From JAQBQB01 sp963757185 (lineage in GTDB: Bacteria; Gemmatimonadota; Gemmatimonadetes; Gemmatimonadales; Gemmatimonadaceae): DNA of 64,000 bases. The position numbers were made by a program, and so were the translations under genes. This document shows positions 8,180 through 18,200 of this stretch, piece after piece. The stretch covers positions 632,226 through 696,225 of the forward strand of contig CAVWQI010000008.1 of assembly GCA_963757185.1 (NCBI GenBank). The letters run 5' to 3'. Each line of letters opens with the position of its first letter. Within the stretch, counting starts at the first letter, position 1. Under the pieces are notes generated by a model. It was given only the letters and a program-made list of their open reading frames with translations, made no database searches and was not told the DNA's origin.

Positions 8180-9298
8180 ATGAAACACGCGTACACTGTC
8201 GCCTTTGCCGCCTTCTGCGTGATGGCGGGGGTGTACTGGGACATCTCGTGGCACATGTCGATCGGTCGCGACACGTTCTGGACGCCGGCGCACCTGCTGA
8301 TCCAGGCGGGCGGCCTGCTCGCCGGATTGAGCTCGGGTTGGGTCGTGCTGCGGACGACCTTCGGCGGCGGCGAGGCGCAACGTGCCGCGTCGGTGAACTT
8401 CTGGGGATTCCGCGCTCCGCTCGGCGCGTGGCTCTGCATCTGGGGCTGCGGCGCGATGCTCACGTCCGCGCCGTTCGACAACTGGTGGCACAACGCCTAC
8501 GGCCTCGACGTCAAGATCGTGAGCCCGCCGCACGCCGTTCTGGCTCTCGGCATCTTCTCGATCTGCCTCGGCGCCCTGCTGTTGACGCTCGCCCAGCAGA
8601 ATCGCGCGACGGCCGAGGCGCGCGGGCGGCTCGCATGGCTGCTCGCGGCGACCGGCGGGCTGGTCATCATGAACGTCGCGCTGTTTCTGACGGAATTCAG
8701 CGAGCGGCGCATGATGCACAGCGCGTTCTTCTATCAGGTGACGGCGCTCGTCTTTCCGATCGCGATCTGTGCGACGGCGCGGGCGATCAATCTCCGCTGG
8801 CCCGCCACCGCGGCGGCGTCGTTCTACACCGCGATCATGCTCGTGCTGATGTGGATCATCGAGCAGTTCCCGGCCACGCCGAAGCTGGGACCCATCTACC
8901 AGCACGTGACGCACATGGTCGCGCTGTCGTTCCCGCTCCTGCTCATCGTCCCGGCGTTCTGCATCGACCTCGTCTTGCATCGCTTCGACAAGCGGCTTTC
9001 CACGTGGCAGCTCGCGCCGATCGTCGGCGTCGTCTTCGTGCTGGCGTTCCTCGCGGTGCAGTGGCCGTTCGCGACGTTCCTGGTGACAAATTCCGCCGCG
9101 CGCGGTCCGCTCTTCAACGGGGACAACTTCGTCTACTTCATGGCGCCCTCGTACGAGGCGATGACGCGGCGGTTCGATTCGCCCGCGCCCGGCGCGTGGC
9201 CGTTCCCGGTGCAGCTCCTGATCGCCATCGGGATCGCGACCGCAGCGAGCGCCATCGGTCTCGCGCGCGGCCGCTGGATGACCAAGGTTCGTCGATGA
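8180..9298 (+). CDS. Polytopic membrane protein, unknown function
   Basis: A 372-residue protein with about eight to nine hydrophobic spans. The first is a start-proximal segment with VYWDISWHMSIGRD, rich in Trp/His at the membrane edge. Several His residues lie at span ends (SWHMS, NWWHN, PPHAV, QHVTHMV), a pattern seen in metal- or haem-handling membrane proteins. No family recognised. It is flush with the DUF72 stop and overlaps the next gene by ATGA. Context with a His/Met-rich protein and SURF1 suggests copper delivery or cytochrome oxidase assembly (inference). Confidence 0.75.
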   Translation: MKHAYTVAFAAFCVMAGVYWDISWHMSIGRDTFWTPAHLLIQAGGLLAGLSSGWVVLRTTFGGGEAQRAASVNFWGFRAPLGAWLCIWGCGAMLTSAPFDNWWHNAYGLDVKIVSPPHAVLALGIFSICLGALLLTLAQQNRATAEARGRLAWLLAATGGLVIMNVALFLTEFSERRMMHSAFFYQVTALVFPIAICATARAINLRWPATAAASFYTAIMLVLMWIIEQFPATPKLGPIYQHVTHMVALSFPLLLIVPAFCIDLVLHRFDKRLSTWQLAPIVGVVFVLAFLAVQWPFATFLVTNSAARGPLFNGDNFVYFMAPSYEAMTRRFDSPAPGAWPFPVQLLIAIGIATAASAIGLARGRWMTKVRR

Positions 9299-10776
9299 AG
9301 CGTTGGTCAGGCGTGGTCTTCGCTGCCGCGGCGTGGGTCGTCGCGTCGGCGCACGTCGGCAGCCCCGACGTCACGTTCGACGGCGCGGCGGGCCCGTACA
9401 CGATTCGCGCGATCGTGCGTCCGCCGAGCGTCGTGCCCGGTCTCGCCGACGTGATCGTGCGCGCGGCGAGCGACGACGTCGACGGCGTGAGCATCCAGCC
9501 GGTGTTCTGGCGAACGGGCGTCGCCGGCTCGCCGTCGCCCGACAAGATGTCGCGTGTGGCGGGACAGCCGCGGGTCTACACCGGCCAGCTGTGGCTCATG
9601 GCGCGCGGATCGTACAGCGTCTATGTGCGCGTGGACGGCCGCAAGGGCGCGGGGACCGCGATCGTGCCGGTCGACTCGTTCGCAACGGGGCGACTCGGAC
9701 TTTCGCTCCCGCTCGGCGGGTTGTTGGCCGCACTCACCGGACTGTTGGTGGCCGGTCTCATCACGATCGTGCGCGTATCGTCGGGCGAGAGTCTGGTACC
9801 GCCGGGCGAGGAGCTCACGCCGGCCCAGCGCAAACGTGCCAACATCGTCACGGCGATCGCGGTGCCGATTCTGGCGATCGCGCTCTTCGGCGGCGCGCGC
9901 TGGTGGAACTCGGTCGACGCCGATTATCAGCGCACGATGTTTCATCCGCCTGTCGCCACGGCGGTCATCACCGGCGATTCGATCCACCGCACGATGAAGC
10001 TCGTACTCAGCGACACCGCGGTATATCGATCCATCTTCGTTCCCGTCGCGCCGGACCACGGCAAGATGATGCACCTCTTCCTTGTGGGCGGGCAGAACAT
10101 GGACGTGTTCGCTCACCTGCATCCGGTCGAGCGCGACTCGCTCGTCTTCGTCGGCGAGGTGCCGTGGCTTCCGGCGGGACCGTACCGCCTCTTCGCCGAC
10201 GTCATGCTCGACAACGGTCTGACGCTCACCGCCACCGAAATCGTCAACCTTCCGGCGATGCTCGGCGCCGTCGCTCCGTCGGACAGCGACGACTCGTGGG
10301 CCAGCACGTCCGCGGTCTCGGTCGGCGCGACCGGCGCGTCGGCTCCTCTCGGCGGCGGCTACACGCTCACGATGTCGACGTCGTCCGAGTCGATCGCCGC
10401 ACGGTCGCCGGTCGACCTCGCATTCACCGTCCGCGATCCGACCGGCAGCGTTGTTCCGCTGCGCCCATACCTCGGGATGGCCGCTCATGCCGTCGTCGTC
10501 CGCGACGACGAGTCCGTCTTCGTCCATCTCCACCCGATGGGCACGGTGTCCACGACGGCGCAGCAGGTCTTTCGCGCGCGCGACGCCGGCGACACGACGG
10601 CACGCGGCCGTCTCAAACCCGGCACGCTCGACCCGCGCGCAATGGCAGACATGCCGATGTCCGGCGACTTCACGCTGCCTTACGAGTTTCCGAAGCCGGG
10701 CAGGTATCGCCTTTGGGTCCAAGTAAAGCCCGCGCAGGAAGTGCTCACCGGCGTGTTCGACGTCACCGTGCGTTGA
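9295..10776 (+). CDS. Membrane-anchored His/Met-rich protein (CopC/FixH-like domains)
   Basis: The ATG at 9295 overlaps the upstream stop and opens a signal peptide ending VVASAHVG. Residues ~20-130 form a FixH/CopC-like beta domain; then come two hydrophobic spans around 142-165 and 185-203. A larger extracytoplasmic part follows with two similar modules, each bearing an HLHP motif (FAHLHPVE and FVHLHPMG) and nearby Met/His (MMHLFL; MADMPMSGD). Such H/M clusters are typical of periplasmic copper binding. The duplicated HLHP modules suggest two metal sites. Total 493 residues. Copper binding is inferred. Confidence 0.75.
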   Translation: MKRWSGVVFAAAAWVVASAHVGSPDVTFDGAAGPYTIRAIVRPPSVVPGLADVIVRAASDDVDGVSIQPVFWRTGVAGSPSPDKMSRVAGQPRVYTGQLWLMARGSYSVYVRVDGRKGAGTAIVPVDSFATGRLGLSLPLGGLLAALTGLLVAGLITIVRVSSGESLVPPGEELTPAQRKRANIVTAIAVPILAIALFGGARWWNSVDADYQRTMFHPPVATAVITGDSIHRTMKLVLSDTAVYRSIFVPVAPDHGKMMHLFLVGGQNMDVFAHLHPVERDSLVFVGEVPWLPAGPYRLFADVMLDNGLTLTATEIVNLPAMLGAVAPSDSDDSWASTSAVSVGATGASAPLGGGYTLTMSTSSESIAARSPVDLAFTVRDPTGSVVPLRPYLGMAAHAVVVRDDESVFVHLHPMGTVSTTAQQVFRARDAGDTTARGRLKPGTLDPRAMADMPMSGDFTLPYEFPKPGRYRLWVQVKPAQEVLTGVFDVTVR

Positions 10777-11519
10777 GCAAATTTCGCGTTCCCGCCTTCG
10801 TCGCTTTCGCGCTGCTCTCGGCGGCGATCTTCGTTCGGCTGGGGTTCTGGCAGCTTCATCGGCTGGGCGAGCGTCGGGCGAGAAATGCGCTCGTCATGTC
10901 GCGGCTCCAAGCGCCCGACGCCGATGTCACCACACTCGGCGGCGATTCGGCGTCGATGCGCTTTCGGCGCGCCCACGTGACCGGCACGCCGGACTACGGC
11001 CACGAGCTCGTGTACGCGTCGCGTTCGTACAGGGGATCGCCTGGCGTCAACATCCTGACGCCGATCCATGTCGCCGGGCGCGACACGGCGGTGATCGTCG
11101 ACCGCGGCTGGGTCTACGCGCCCGATGGGGAGACCGTGGATCTCGCCAAGTGGCACGACCGCGATTCGGTCTTCAGCGGATACGTCGAGGAGTTTCCGTC
11201 CGTCGCCGGCGCGATGTCGGCGGCTCATCCCGGAACGGTCACGCGTCTCGGGTATGGCGCCGTCAAAGGGGCGCTGCCTTTCCCCGTCTCGCCCGTGTAC
11301 GTCGTGATGCTGGGCGACTCGGTGATCGCGCCGGATCGTCTCGCGCGCCTCACTCCGCCGCCGCTCGACGAGGGGCCGCATCTCAACTACGCCATCCAGT
11401 GGTTCGCTTTCGCCGCGATCGCGCTTGTCGGCGCGGGCGTGGTGATCAAGCAGCGGCGCGAGACGGGAGTCGAGCCGATTCCGCTTCCCGGGGACGCCGC
11501 GCGCGGCGCGAAACACTGA
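10773..11519 (+). CDS. SURF1 family cytochrome oxidase assembly protein
   Basis: SURF1 has two membrane spans around a periplasmic domain and helps haem a insertion into cytochrome c oxidase. Here the N-terminal span is followed by RLGFWQLHRLGERR (the SURF1 F-W-Q-xx-R signature). The C-terminal motif EGPHLNYAIQWFAFA leads into the second span. The start is TTG at 10773, overlapping the previous stop (TTGA); in-frame codons upstream belong to the preceding gene. 248 residues, the normal size. Last gene of the DUF72-to-SURF1 run. Confidence 0.9.
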   Translation: MSKFRVPAFVAFALLSAAIFVRLGFWQLHRLGERRARNALVMSRLQAPDADVTTLGGDSASMRFRRAHVTGTPDYGHELVYASRSYRGSPGVNILTPIHVAGRDTAVIVDRGWVYAPDGETVDLAKWHDRDSVFSGYVEEFPSVAGAMSAAHPGTVTRLGYGAVKGALPFPVSPVYVVMLGDSVIAPDRLARLTPPPLDEGPHLNYAIQWFAFAAIALVGAGVVIKQRRETGVEPIPLPGDAARGAKH

Positions 11520-11656
11520 GCGCCGAGTCCGACATGACGGCCGAGCTCCTTTGGGCGCGCGGGTTGCATATTTGGAGGTAGATGGGCAGGAGCCATGGCG
11601 GCGCCGCCGTCATGGATCTCCAACTCGGCGATGACGTCGCCTACCGTGAGTAATCC

Positions 11657-13573
11657 ATGTCAGAGCAAGCGAGCACGCACGCTTCGGAGCGCGAGGCACG
11701 AGACGTCGCCGAGGCGGCGCGCGAGAGCGAGTGGTCGGGTCCAAGCTTCGTGCGCGAAATGTTTCTCGGCCGTTTTCGACTCGACCTGATTCATCCGCAT
11801 CCGCCCGACGACCCCGAAGAAGAAGAGCGCGCTCGGCCGTTTCTCGACACGTTGCGCGATTTTCTCGAGCGGGTCGATTCGGACATGATCGACCGCACGG
11901 GGGAGATTCCCGAGGAATACGTACAGGAGTTGCGGGAGATGGGCGCCTTCGGGATCAAGATCCCCAAGGAGTATGGCGGGCTCGGGCTCTCGTATTCGAG
12001 TTATGTGAAGGCGATGGCGCTGGTGACGTCGAAGGACGGATCGCTCACGGCGCTCCTTTCCGCGCATCAATCGATCGGGCTGCCGCAGCCGCTCAAGCTG
12101 TTCGGCAACGACGCGCAGAAGGCGAAGTATTTCCCGCGGCTCGCCAAGGGCGCGATCAGCGCGTTCGCGCTCACGGAGGTCGATGCCGGCTCGGACCCGG
12201 CGAACATGCACACGCACGCCGAGCTGACGCCCGACGGCAAGTATTTCATGCTCGACGGCGAGAAGCTGTGGTGTACGAATGGGACGCGTGCCGAGCTGTT
12301 CGTCGTGATGGCGCGAACCCCGGATGCCGTCGTGAACGGCAAGACCCGCAAGCAGATCACGGCGTTCATCGTCGAGGCGTCGTGGCCGGGCGTCGAGGTC
12401 GTGCATCGCTGCCGCTTCATGGGCCTCAAGGCGATCGAGAACGGCGTCATTCGATTCAACCGCGTGCGCGTTCCGCGAGAGAACGTGCTCTGGGAAGAAG
12501 GGCGCGGGCTCAAGATCGCGCTCGTCACGCTGAACACCGGGCGCCTCACGCTTCCCGCGAGCACGGCCGGCGGATGCAAGGCGCTGCTCGAGGCGTCGCG
12601 CACGTGGGCCGTGGAGCGCGTCCAGTGGGGCGTGTCCATCGGCAAGCACGAAGCGGTCGCGCAGAAGCTCGGCATGATGGCGGCGAACACGTTCGCGATG
12701 GAGGCGATCGCCGGCTTGACGGTGGGGCTCGCCGAGCGCGGGAACTACGACATCAGGCTCGAAGCGGCGATCGCCAAGATGTACAACACGGAGCACGGCT
12801 GGCGCATCGTCGACGACGCGCTCCAGATCCGCGGCGGGCGGGGCTACGAGACGGCCGATTCGCTCCGCGCGCGCGGCGAGCGGCCGATCCCGATCGAGCG
12901 CGCGATGCGCGACAACCGGATCAATCTGATCTTCGAAGGGTCGTCGGAGATCATGCGATTGTTCATCGCGCGCGAGGCGGTGGACCACCACTTCAAGACG
13001 GCGTTCGCGCTGGTCGACAAGAACGCCTCGCGCAAAGAGAAGGCCGCGGCGTTCGGCCGGGTCATGAAGTTCTATCCGACGTGGTATCCGGCGCGCTGGC
13101 TCGGCGCGGGGCAAGTGCCGGGATCATTCGGCGAGTTCGGTCCCCTCGCGAAGCACATGCGCTTCGCCGAGCGACATACCCGCAAGCTCGGACGCGCGAT
13201 CTTTCACGCAATGGTCCGGCTCGGCCCCAAGCTCGAGCGACGCCAGCTCGTGCTCTTCCGCGCCGTCGACATCGGCTCGGAGTTGTTCGCCATCGCCGCG
13301 TCGTGCGTGCGCGCGCAGATGCTCGCGAAGCAGGGTAACCGCGAGGCCGCCGAGCTGGCGGATCTCTTCTGCCGAGCGGCCAGCGTTCGAGTGAAGCAGT
13401 TGTTCACGTCGTTCTACGGCGACTACGACGCCCAGATGTACAAGGTCGCCCAGCAGGTGATGCGCGGGGAGCACTCCTGGCTCGAGACGGGGATCCTGAG
13501 TCTCGTCGATGACGAAGGCGCGCCGCCAGCCGAGCAACGCCCACGCGCTGGGGAAACGGTTGGCGCGGCTTAG
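11657..13573 (+). CDS. Acyl-CoA dehydrogenase, long (VLCAD/ACAD9-like)
   Basis: A 638-residue flavoprotein of fatty-acid beta-oxidation (acyl-CoA to trans-2-enoyl-CoA). The FAD/substrate segment FALTEVDAGSDPANMHT and LWCTNG are in the first half, and the catalytic glutamate is E427 in IFEGSSEIMRL. About 200 extra residues follow the catalytic core, as in VLCAD-type enzymes, where this part contributes to dimer or membrane contacts. The family is usually ~600 residues, so it is complete. It stands alone on the plus strand, and a long hairpin repeat follows 17 bases after its stop. Confidence 0.93.
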   Translation: MSEQASTHASEREARDVAEAARESEWSGPSFVREMFLGRFRLDLIHPHPPDDPEEEERARPFLDTLRDFLERVDSDMIDRTGEIPEEYVQELREMGAFGIKIPKEYGGLGLSYSSYVKAMALVTSKDGSLTALLSAHQSIGLPQPLKLFGNDAQKAKYFPRLAKGAISAFALTEVDAGSDPANMHTHAELTPDGKYFMLDGEKLWCTNGTRAELFVVMARTPDAVVNGKTRKQITAFIVEASWPGVEVVHRCRFMGLKAIENGVIRFNRVRVPRENVLWEEGRGLKIALVTLNTGRLTLPASTAGGCKALLEASRTWAVERVQWGVSIGKHEAVAQKLGMMAANTFAMEAIAGLTVGLAERGNYDIRLEAAIAKMYNTEHGWRIVDDALQIRGGRGYETADSLRARGERPIPIERAMRDNRINLIFEGSSEIMRLFIAREAVDHHFKTAFALVDKNASRKEKAAAFGRVMKFYPTWYPARWLGAGQVPGSFGEFGPLAKHMRFAERHTRKLGRAIFHAMVRLGPKLERRQLVLFRAVDIGSELFAIAASCVRAQMLAKQGNREAAELADLFCRAASVRVKQLFTSFYGDYDAQMYKVAQQVMRGEHSWLETGILSLVDDEGAPPAEQRPRAGETVGAA

Positions 13574-13590
13574 CGGCCACGATTGAAAGC

Positions 13591-13728
13591 GAAGAATTTC
13601 AACGCAGATGACGCAGATCTTGAACTGCAATCCCGCAGATCAAAACGCGTTCGTTGACCACGAGAGAGCTCTCGCTTTTCATCTGCGTCATTGTTGTTTT
13701 CATCTGCGGCATCTGCGTTGAATTCTTC
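13591..13728. repeat. Long hairpin repeat, CGCAGAT family, copy A
   Basis: The outer arms at 13591-13619 and 13701-13728 are near-perfect inverted copies containing AACGCAGATGACGCAGAT (right arm GCC instead of GAC), flanked by GAAGAATT/AATTCTTC. A second inner pair (GCAATCCCGCAGAT near 13627 and its inverted relative ATCTGCGTCATTG at 13681) extends the stem. CGAGAG-AG-CTCTCG sits near the apex at 13661-13674. It lies between two co-oriented genes. It could act on mRNA ends or be a mobile palindromic element. Confidence 0.85.
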
Positions 13729-13792
13729 CTACGCGCCGGGACGAACCGCGCCCGGGCGGATCGGCTCACGCGGACCAACCCCCACCCGCGAC

Positions 13793-15118
13793 ATGACAGT
13801 ACTACCGACTCGGCTCTGCGTCGTCGCGCTTGCGATTGCCGCTCTCCCCGTTCACGCGCAAAGTCTGGTCGCGACGCCGTATTCGAAGAGCGGCATTTAT
13901 CGGATCAACGAAACTGTCGGTTGGACGGTCGGTGTCGCTCCGGGCGACCACGTCGCGGCGGGTGCCTACACCTACACGATCACCGAGAACGGCCAGCGCG
14001 AGATCAAATCAGGCAGCATCGATCTCGCGCACGGCTCTACGAGAATCGAGACGTCGCTCGGCGAGCCGGGGATGGTCCGCGTCGAGATTCGTCCTCCGGC
14101 CGGCACGAAGAATTTCGGCGATGAGCACACCGGCGGCGCCGGCCTCGTCGCGTTCGCCGCGGCGGTCGATCCGACGAACATCAAGCCCGTCGCTCCGCGC
14201 CCCGCCGACTTCGACGAGTTCTGGAAATCAAAACTCGACCAGTTGGCCAAGCTGCCGATGAACGCGGTCGTCACGCCGAAGGAGAGCGGTGTGGAAGGCG
14301 TCAGCTATGCGACGTTCCGCCTCGACAACGCCGGCGGCGCGCATGTGTATGGTCAGATGGCGTGGCCAAAGCGCTCCGGGAAATTCCCAGCGCTCGTCAT
14401 CTTCCAGTGGGCGCGCCCGCCATATCCGCTCGAGAAACCGTGGGTCACCGACCGCGCCGCCGCAGGATGGCTGGCCGTCAACGTCGAGCCGCACGACGTG
14501 CCCAGCGACATGCCGCAGGCGTTCTACGATGCGCTCCCGCAGATGCTCAAGGAGTATCAGCGCATCAACGAGAGCGACCGCGACCACAGCTATTTCCTTC
14601 AGATGTACCTCGGGGACTCTCGCGCCGTCGAGTTCATCGCGACGCGACCCGAGTGGGATGGGCGCACGATGGTGGCGACGGGAATCAGCATGGGCGGGCA
14701 GCAGAGCCTCGTCACCGCGGCGTTGAATCCGAAAATCACGGACGTCGTTGTGAACGTGCCCGCCGGGGCGGACGCCGCCGCCGCGCTCCACGGGCGCGAC
14801 GCCGGTTATCCGTTCTGGGACACGACCAATCCGCGCGTCGTGGAGACGGCGGCGTACTTCGACGTCGTGAACTTCGCGCCGCGAATCCGCGTGCCGTCGA
14901 TGCTGGCGATGGGCTTCCTCGACAAGGTCGCGCCGTCGATCGGCATCTGGACCGCGTTCAACCAGATCGCCGGGCCAAAGGAAGCGGTGCCGATGATCGA
15001 CTCGCCGCACAACCACCAGGCGACGCCTGAGCAGCTGATGCCGTTTACGACGCGGTCCGCGGCGTGGTTGACGGCGTTGCTGCACGGAGACGCCCCGCCG
15101 GTGAGGCCGCTGAAGTAG
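13793..15118 (+). CDS. Secreted acetylxylan esterase-like alpha/beta hydrolase (AXE1 type)
   Basis: The ATG at 13793 opens a signal peptide (MTVLPTRLCVVALAIAALPVHA). An N-terminal beta domain (~25-125) precedes the catalytic domain. That has the AXE1/cephalosporin-C deacetylase features: DFDEFWKSKLDQL, an oxyanion region, nucleophile GISMGG with Ser at residue 299, and a C-terminal SPHNHQATPEQ histidine loop. Predicted to remove acetyl groups from sugars or related esters outside the cytoplasm. 441 residues. It follows hairpin repeat A; no operon partner. Confidence 0.87.
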   Translation: MTVLPTRLCVVALAIAALPVHAQSLVATPYSKSGIYRINETVGWTVGVAPGDHVAAGAYTYTITENGQREIKSGSIDLAHGSTRIETSLGEPGMVRVEIRPPAGTKNFGDEHTGGAGLVAFAAAVDPTNIKPVAPRPADFDEFWKSKLDQLAKLPMNAVVTPKESGVEGVSYATFRLDNAGGAHVYGQMAWPKRSGKFPALVIFQWARPPYPLEKPWVTDRAAAGWLAVNVEPHDVPSDMPQAFYDALPQMLKEYQRINESDRDHSYFLQMYLGDSRAVEFIATRPEWDGRTMVATGISMGGQQSLVTAALNPKITDVVVNVPAGADAAAALHGRDAGYPFWDTTNPRVVETAAYFDVVNFAPRIRVPSMLAMGFLDKVAPSIGIWTAFNQIAGPKEAVPMIDSPHNHQATPEQLMPFTTRSAAWLTALLHGDAPPVRPLK

Positions 15119-15166
15119 GTACTACGCGCGGCCCCCGGCTACCAAATCGGGCGGAGAAAAACTCAA

Positions 15167-15199
15167 CGCGAGCTTTCCCAACGCCAATCGTAGCTCGCG
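15167..15199. terminator. Candidate bidirectional terminator hairpin
   Basis: CGCGAGCT at 15167-15174 pairs perfectly with AGCTCGCG at 15192-15199 (8-base stem, 17-base loop) in the 99-base gap between two converging genes. There is no U-tract, so intrinsic termination is only suggested by position. Confidence 0.4.
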
Positions 15200-15217
15200 C
15201 ACGGCGCAGAATGCCGC

Positions 15218-18200
15218 CTACGGGTTGGACTTCTCGACGCGAATCTTCTGCCTGATCGTCTTGCCGTTCACCGTCATGATCGCGACGTAATCACCGGCGG
15301 CGACGCTTCCGCCCGCTCCGCCGAAGAACGCCGCTGTCGGATCGCCGAAGCCGAGCGTCTGCATGAAGTTCAGCCCGAACCCGCCGGCGGGCGGCCGGCC
15401 GGGAATGTTGAACAGCGGCGCCCACTGTTGCATCGCCGACGGATCGAGCGGCATCGCGGCTGCGGCGGCCGCAGGCGCCGCCGCCACGGGTGTTCCCACT
15501 TGGCTGGCGGCACCAGAGGCGCCAGGTACTGCTGGAACTGCCGCCGGCGCTCCTGATGGTGCGCCGCCGGGCGCGCCACCCCGACCGCCGCCTGCCGCCG
15601 CGGCGCCGGTCGCCTGCTCTCCGGGCCGCGAGTTCCACGGGGGCGGCGCGCCGAAGCCGGCCGCACCACCGCGACCCGCGAACATCGCCGCGATCGGCGA
15701 GAAATCACCCGTGCGCACCAGCTGCCGCATCATCCCCGTCATCATTGGATTCGCGCCGGCTTTGTCGAGCGAGTCCAACACGAAGACGATTCGATTCATC
15801 TGGAGCGCGGAGTCGCGCTTCTGTACGGCGCCCAGCGCGCGACGCGGCGGCGCCTTGCCGGCGAACGACCACGCGACGCGGTTGATCCCGGCCGCGCCTG
15901 GGCCGTTCAGCACCTGCATGGTGTCGCCAGTAGCGTCGACGATGGCGATTTTCGCCTGCGGTTGACGGGCCGCGAGACGATACGTGATGACCGCGCCGTA
16001 CGGCGGGCTCGCACCCTGGAACACGAGATGACCCTGCGACTGTCCTTCGACCGGCGGATCGCCGAACTGGAAAGCCGTCGGCGACGAGAAAACGTGCGCG
16101 TCCTCCGCCATCACCTTGTCGTCGATCTGCTGCAGCGCCGAGATGTCGGCGATCCAAATGCCCCGGCCGTGCGTGGCCGCGATGATCTCGTGATCCCGCG
16201 GATGGATGCGCAGGTCGTGCACCGGCACCGTCGGCAGGCCCGTCATGAAACGCTGCCATGACTGTCCGCCGTTCACCGAGACGTACGCGCCGACGTCGGT
16301 GCCGAGGAAGAGCAGGTTCTTGTTGACGAGATCCTGCCGGATCACGTGGACGTAGTCCGGTCCGCCGACGGGCAGGTTCGCCACGATCGACGAAAACGTC
16401 TTGCCGAAATCGTGCGTCACGAAGACGTACGGCTTGTAGTCGCCGTTGCGATGGTTGTCGTACGTCACGAAGAACGTCATCGAATCGTGCGGCGAGGGCT
16501 CGATGCGCGTGATGTACGTCCCCGCGGGTACACCCGGCACGTGCGCGGTCAACTCCTCCCACGTGCCGCCGTCGTTCCTCGTGACCCAGAGGCGGCCGTC
16601 GTCGGTCCCGGCGTAGAGAATGCCCGCGCGAATCGGCGACTCGTTCAGCGAGACGACCGTGCAGTACGTCTCGGCGCCGGTGGCGTCGTTGGTGATTCCG
16701 CCCGTCGTGCGCGTCGACACGCGGATCTTCACCGTGTCGGCGGTGCTGAGGTCGGGCGAGATCGGAAACAGATCGTCGCCGCGCTTGGTGGACTTGAGTA
16801 CGCGGTTCCCGCCTACGTAGAGCGTCGACGGGTTGTGCGGCGAGATGAGATACGGCGTATTCCAATTGAACCGCAGGTCGAGCGCCGCTGAGTCCGTCCT
16901 CTGGCGCGCGCGAATATCGGCGATCGCTCTCTTTTGCGCGGCCGTCTGCGGCGCCACCGTGTCGCCGCGCTCGACGAGCACCGAGTCCTCGTACATGTCG
17001 TACCGCTGGCGATACTGCGGCTTGAGCAGGAAGCTGCTCTGTCCCGTCGCGTAGTTGAGCCGCACGATCGCGCCGCCCTGCGACTCGGCGTAGATCGTGT
17101 TCGGATCGGTCGGGTCCTGCTGCGTCACGAATCCATCGCCGCCGCCGACGGTGAACCACATCGCGTTGGTGATCGGACCCTGGCGACGCCGGCTCGGCCC
17201 GCACCACGATCCGTTGTCTTGCAGACCGCCGCACACGCGGTACGGGACCTGGAAATCGTAGCTGATGTTGTAGAGCTGGCCCACGGCGAACATGTTCGCG
17301 AACATGTACGTGCCGCCCTGATCGAACGTGATCGACACGCCGCCGTCGTCGCCGACGATCATGCGGTCGGGGTCCACCGGGTCGATCCACATCGCGTGGT
17401 GATCGACGTGAATGCCGTTCGTCGCGTTGATGACCGTCTTGCCGCCGTCGTTCGACACGAGCACCGGCGTCGACGACCAGTACACGCGCTCCGGATTCTT
17501 CGGGTGCACGCGAACCTGCGAGTAGTAGAACGGTCTCGTGTCTTGATCGCTCGTGCGCGTCCACGTCGCCCCGCCGTCATTGGAGCGGTAGAGTCCCGTC
17601 GGCGACTTCGCCGCGGGCTTGCCCTTCTCGGGCTTGGGATTCGGCACCGTGTCTGCTTCGACCAGCGTGTACATCACCCGCGGATTCGAGATCGAGATCG
17701 TGATTCCGATGCGCCCTTTCGTGGTCTCGGGGAATCCGCCGCCCTTGATCTCAGTCCACGTCTTACCGGCGTCGGTCGACTTCCACAGGGCCGAGCCCGG
17801 GCCGCCCGAGTTGAGGAAGTACGGGCCGCGCACGCGCTGCCAGCTGGATGCCCAGACGGTGTTCGGGTTCGACGGGTCGAGCGCGACGTCGACGAATCCA
17901 GCCTTGTCGGAGATGAACTTGATGAGTTGCCACGTTTGCCCGCCGTCTTCGGTCTTGTAGAGACCGCGCTCCGGATTCGCGTTCCATGGAGCGCCGAGCG
18001 CGGCGACGTAGACGATGTTCGGGTTCGTCGGATGAACGACGATGCGCCCGATCGCCTGCGTCTTCTCGAGTCCCATCGGCTTCCACGTGATCCCGCCGTC
18101 GGTGGATTTGTAGACGCCGCCGCCGGGAGAGATCGTGTTACGCGAATTCGGCTCGCCCGTGCCGGCCCACACCTGCATCGTGTCGCTCGGCGCGATGGCC

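Noticed and set aside
13591..13728. CRISPR-like array because of repeated CGCAGAT units
   Set aside because: Units are inverted, not evenly spaced direct repeats with unique spacers, and no cas genes are near.
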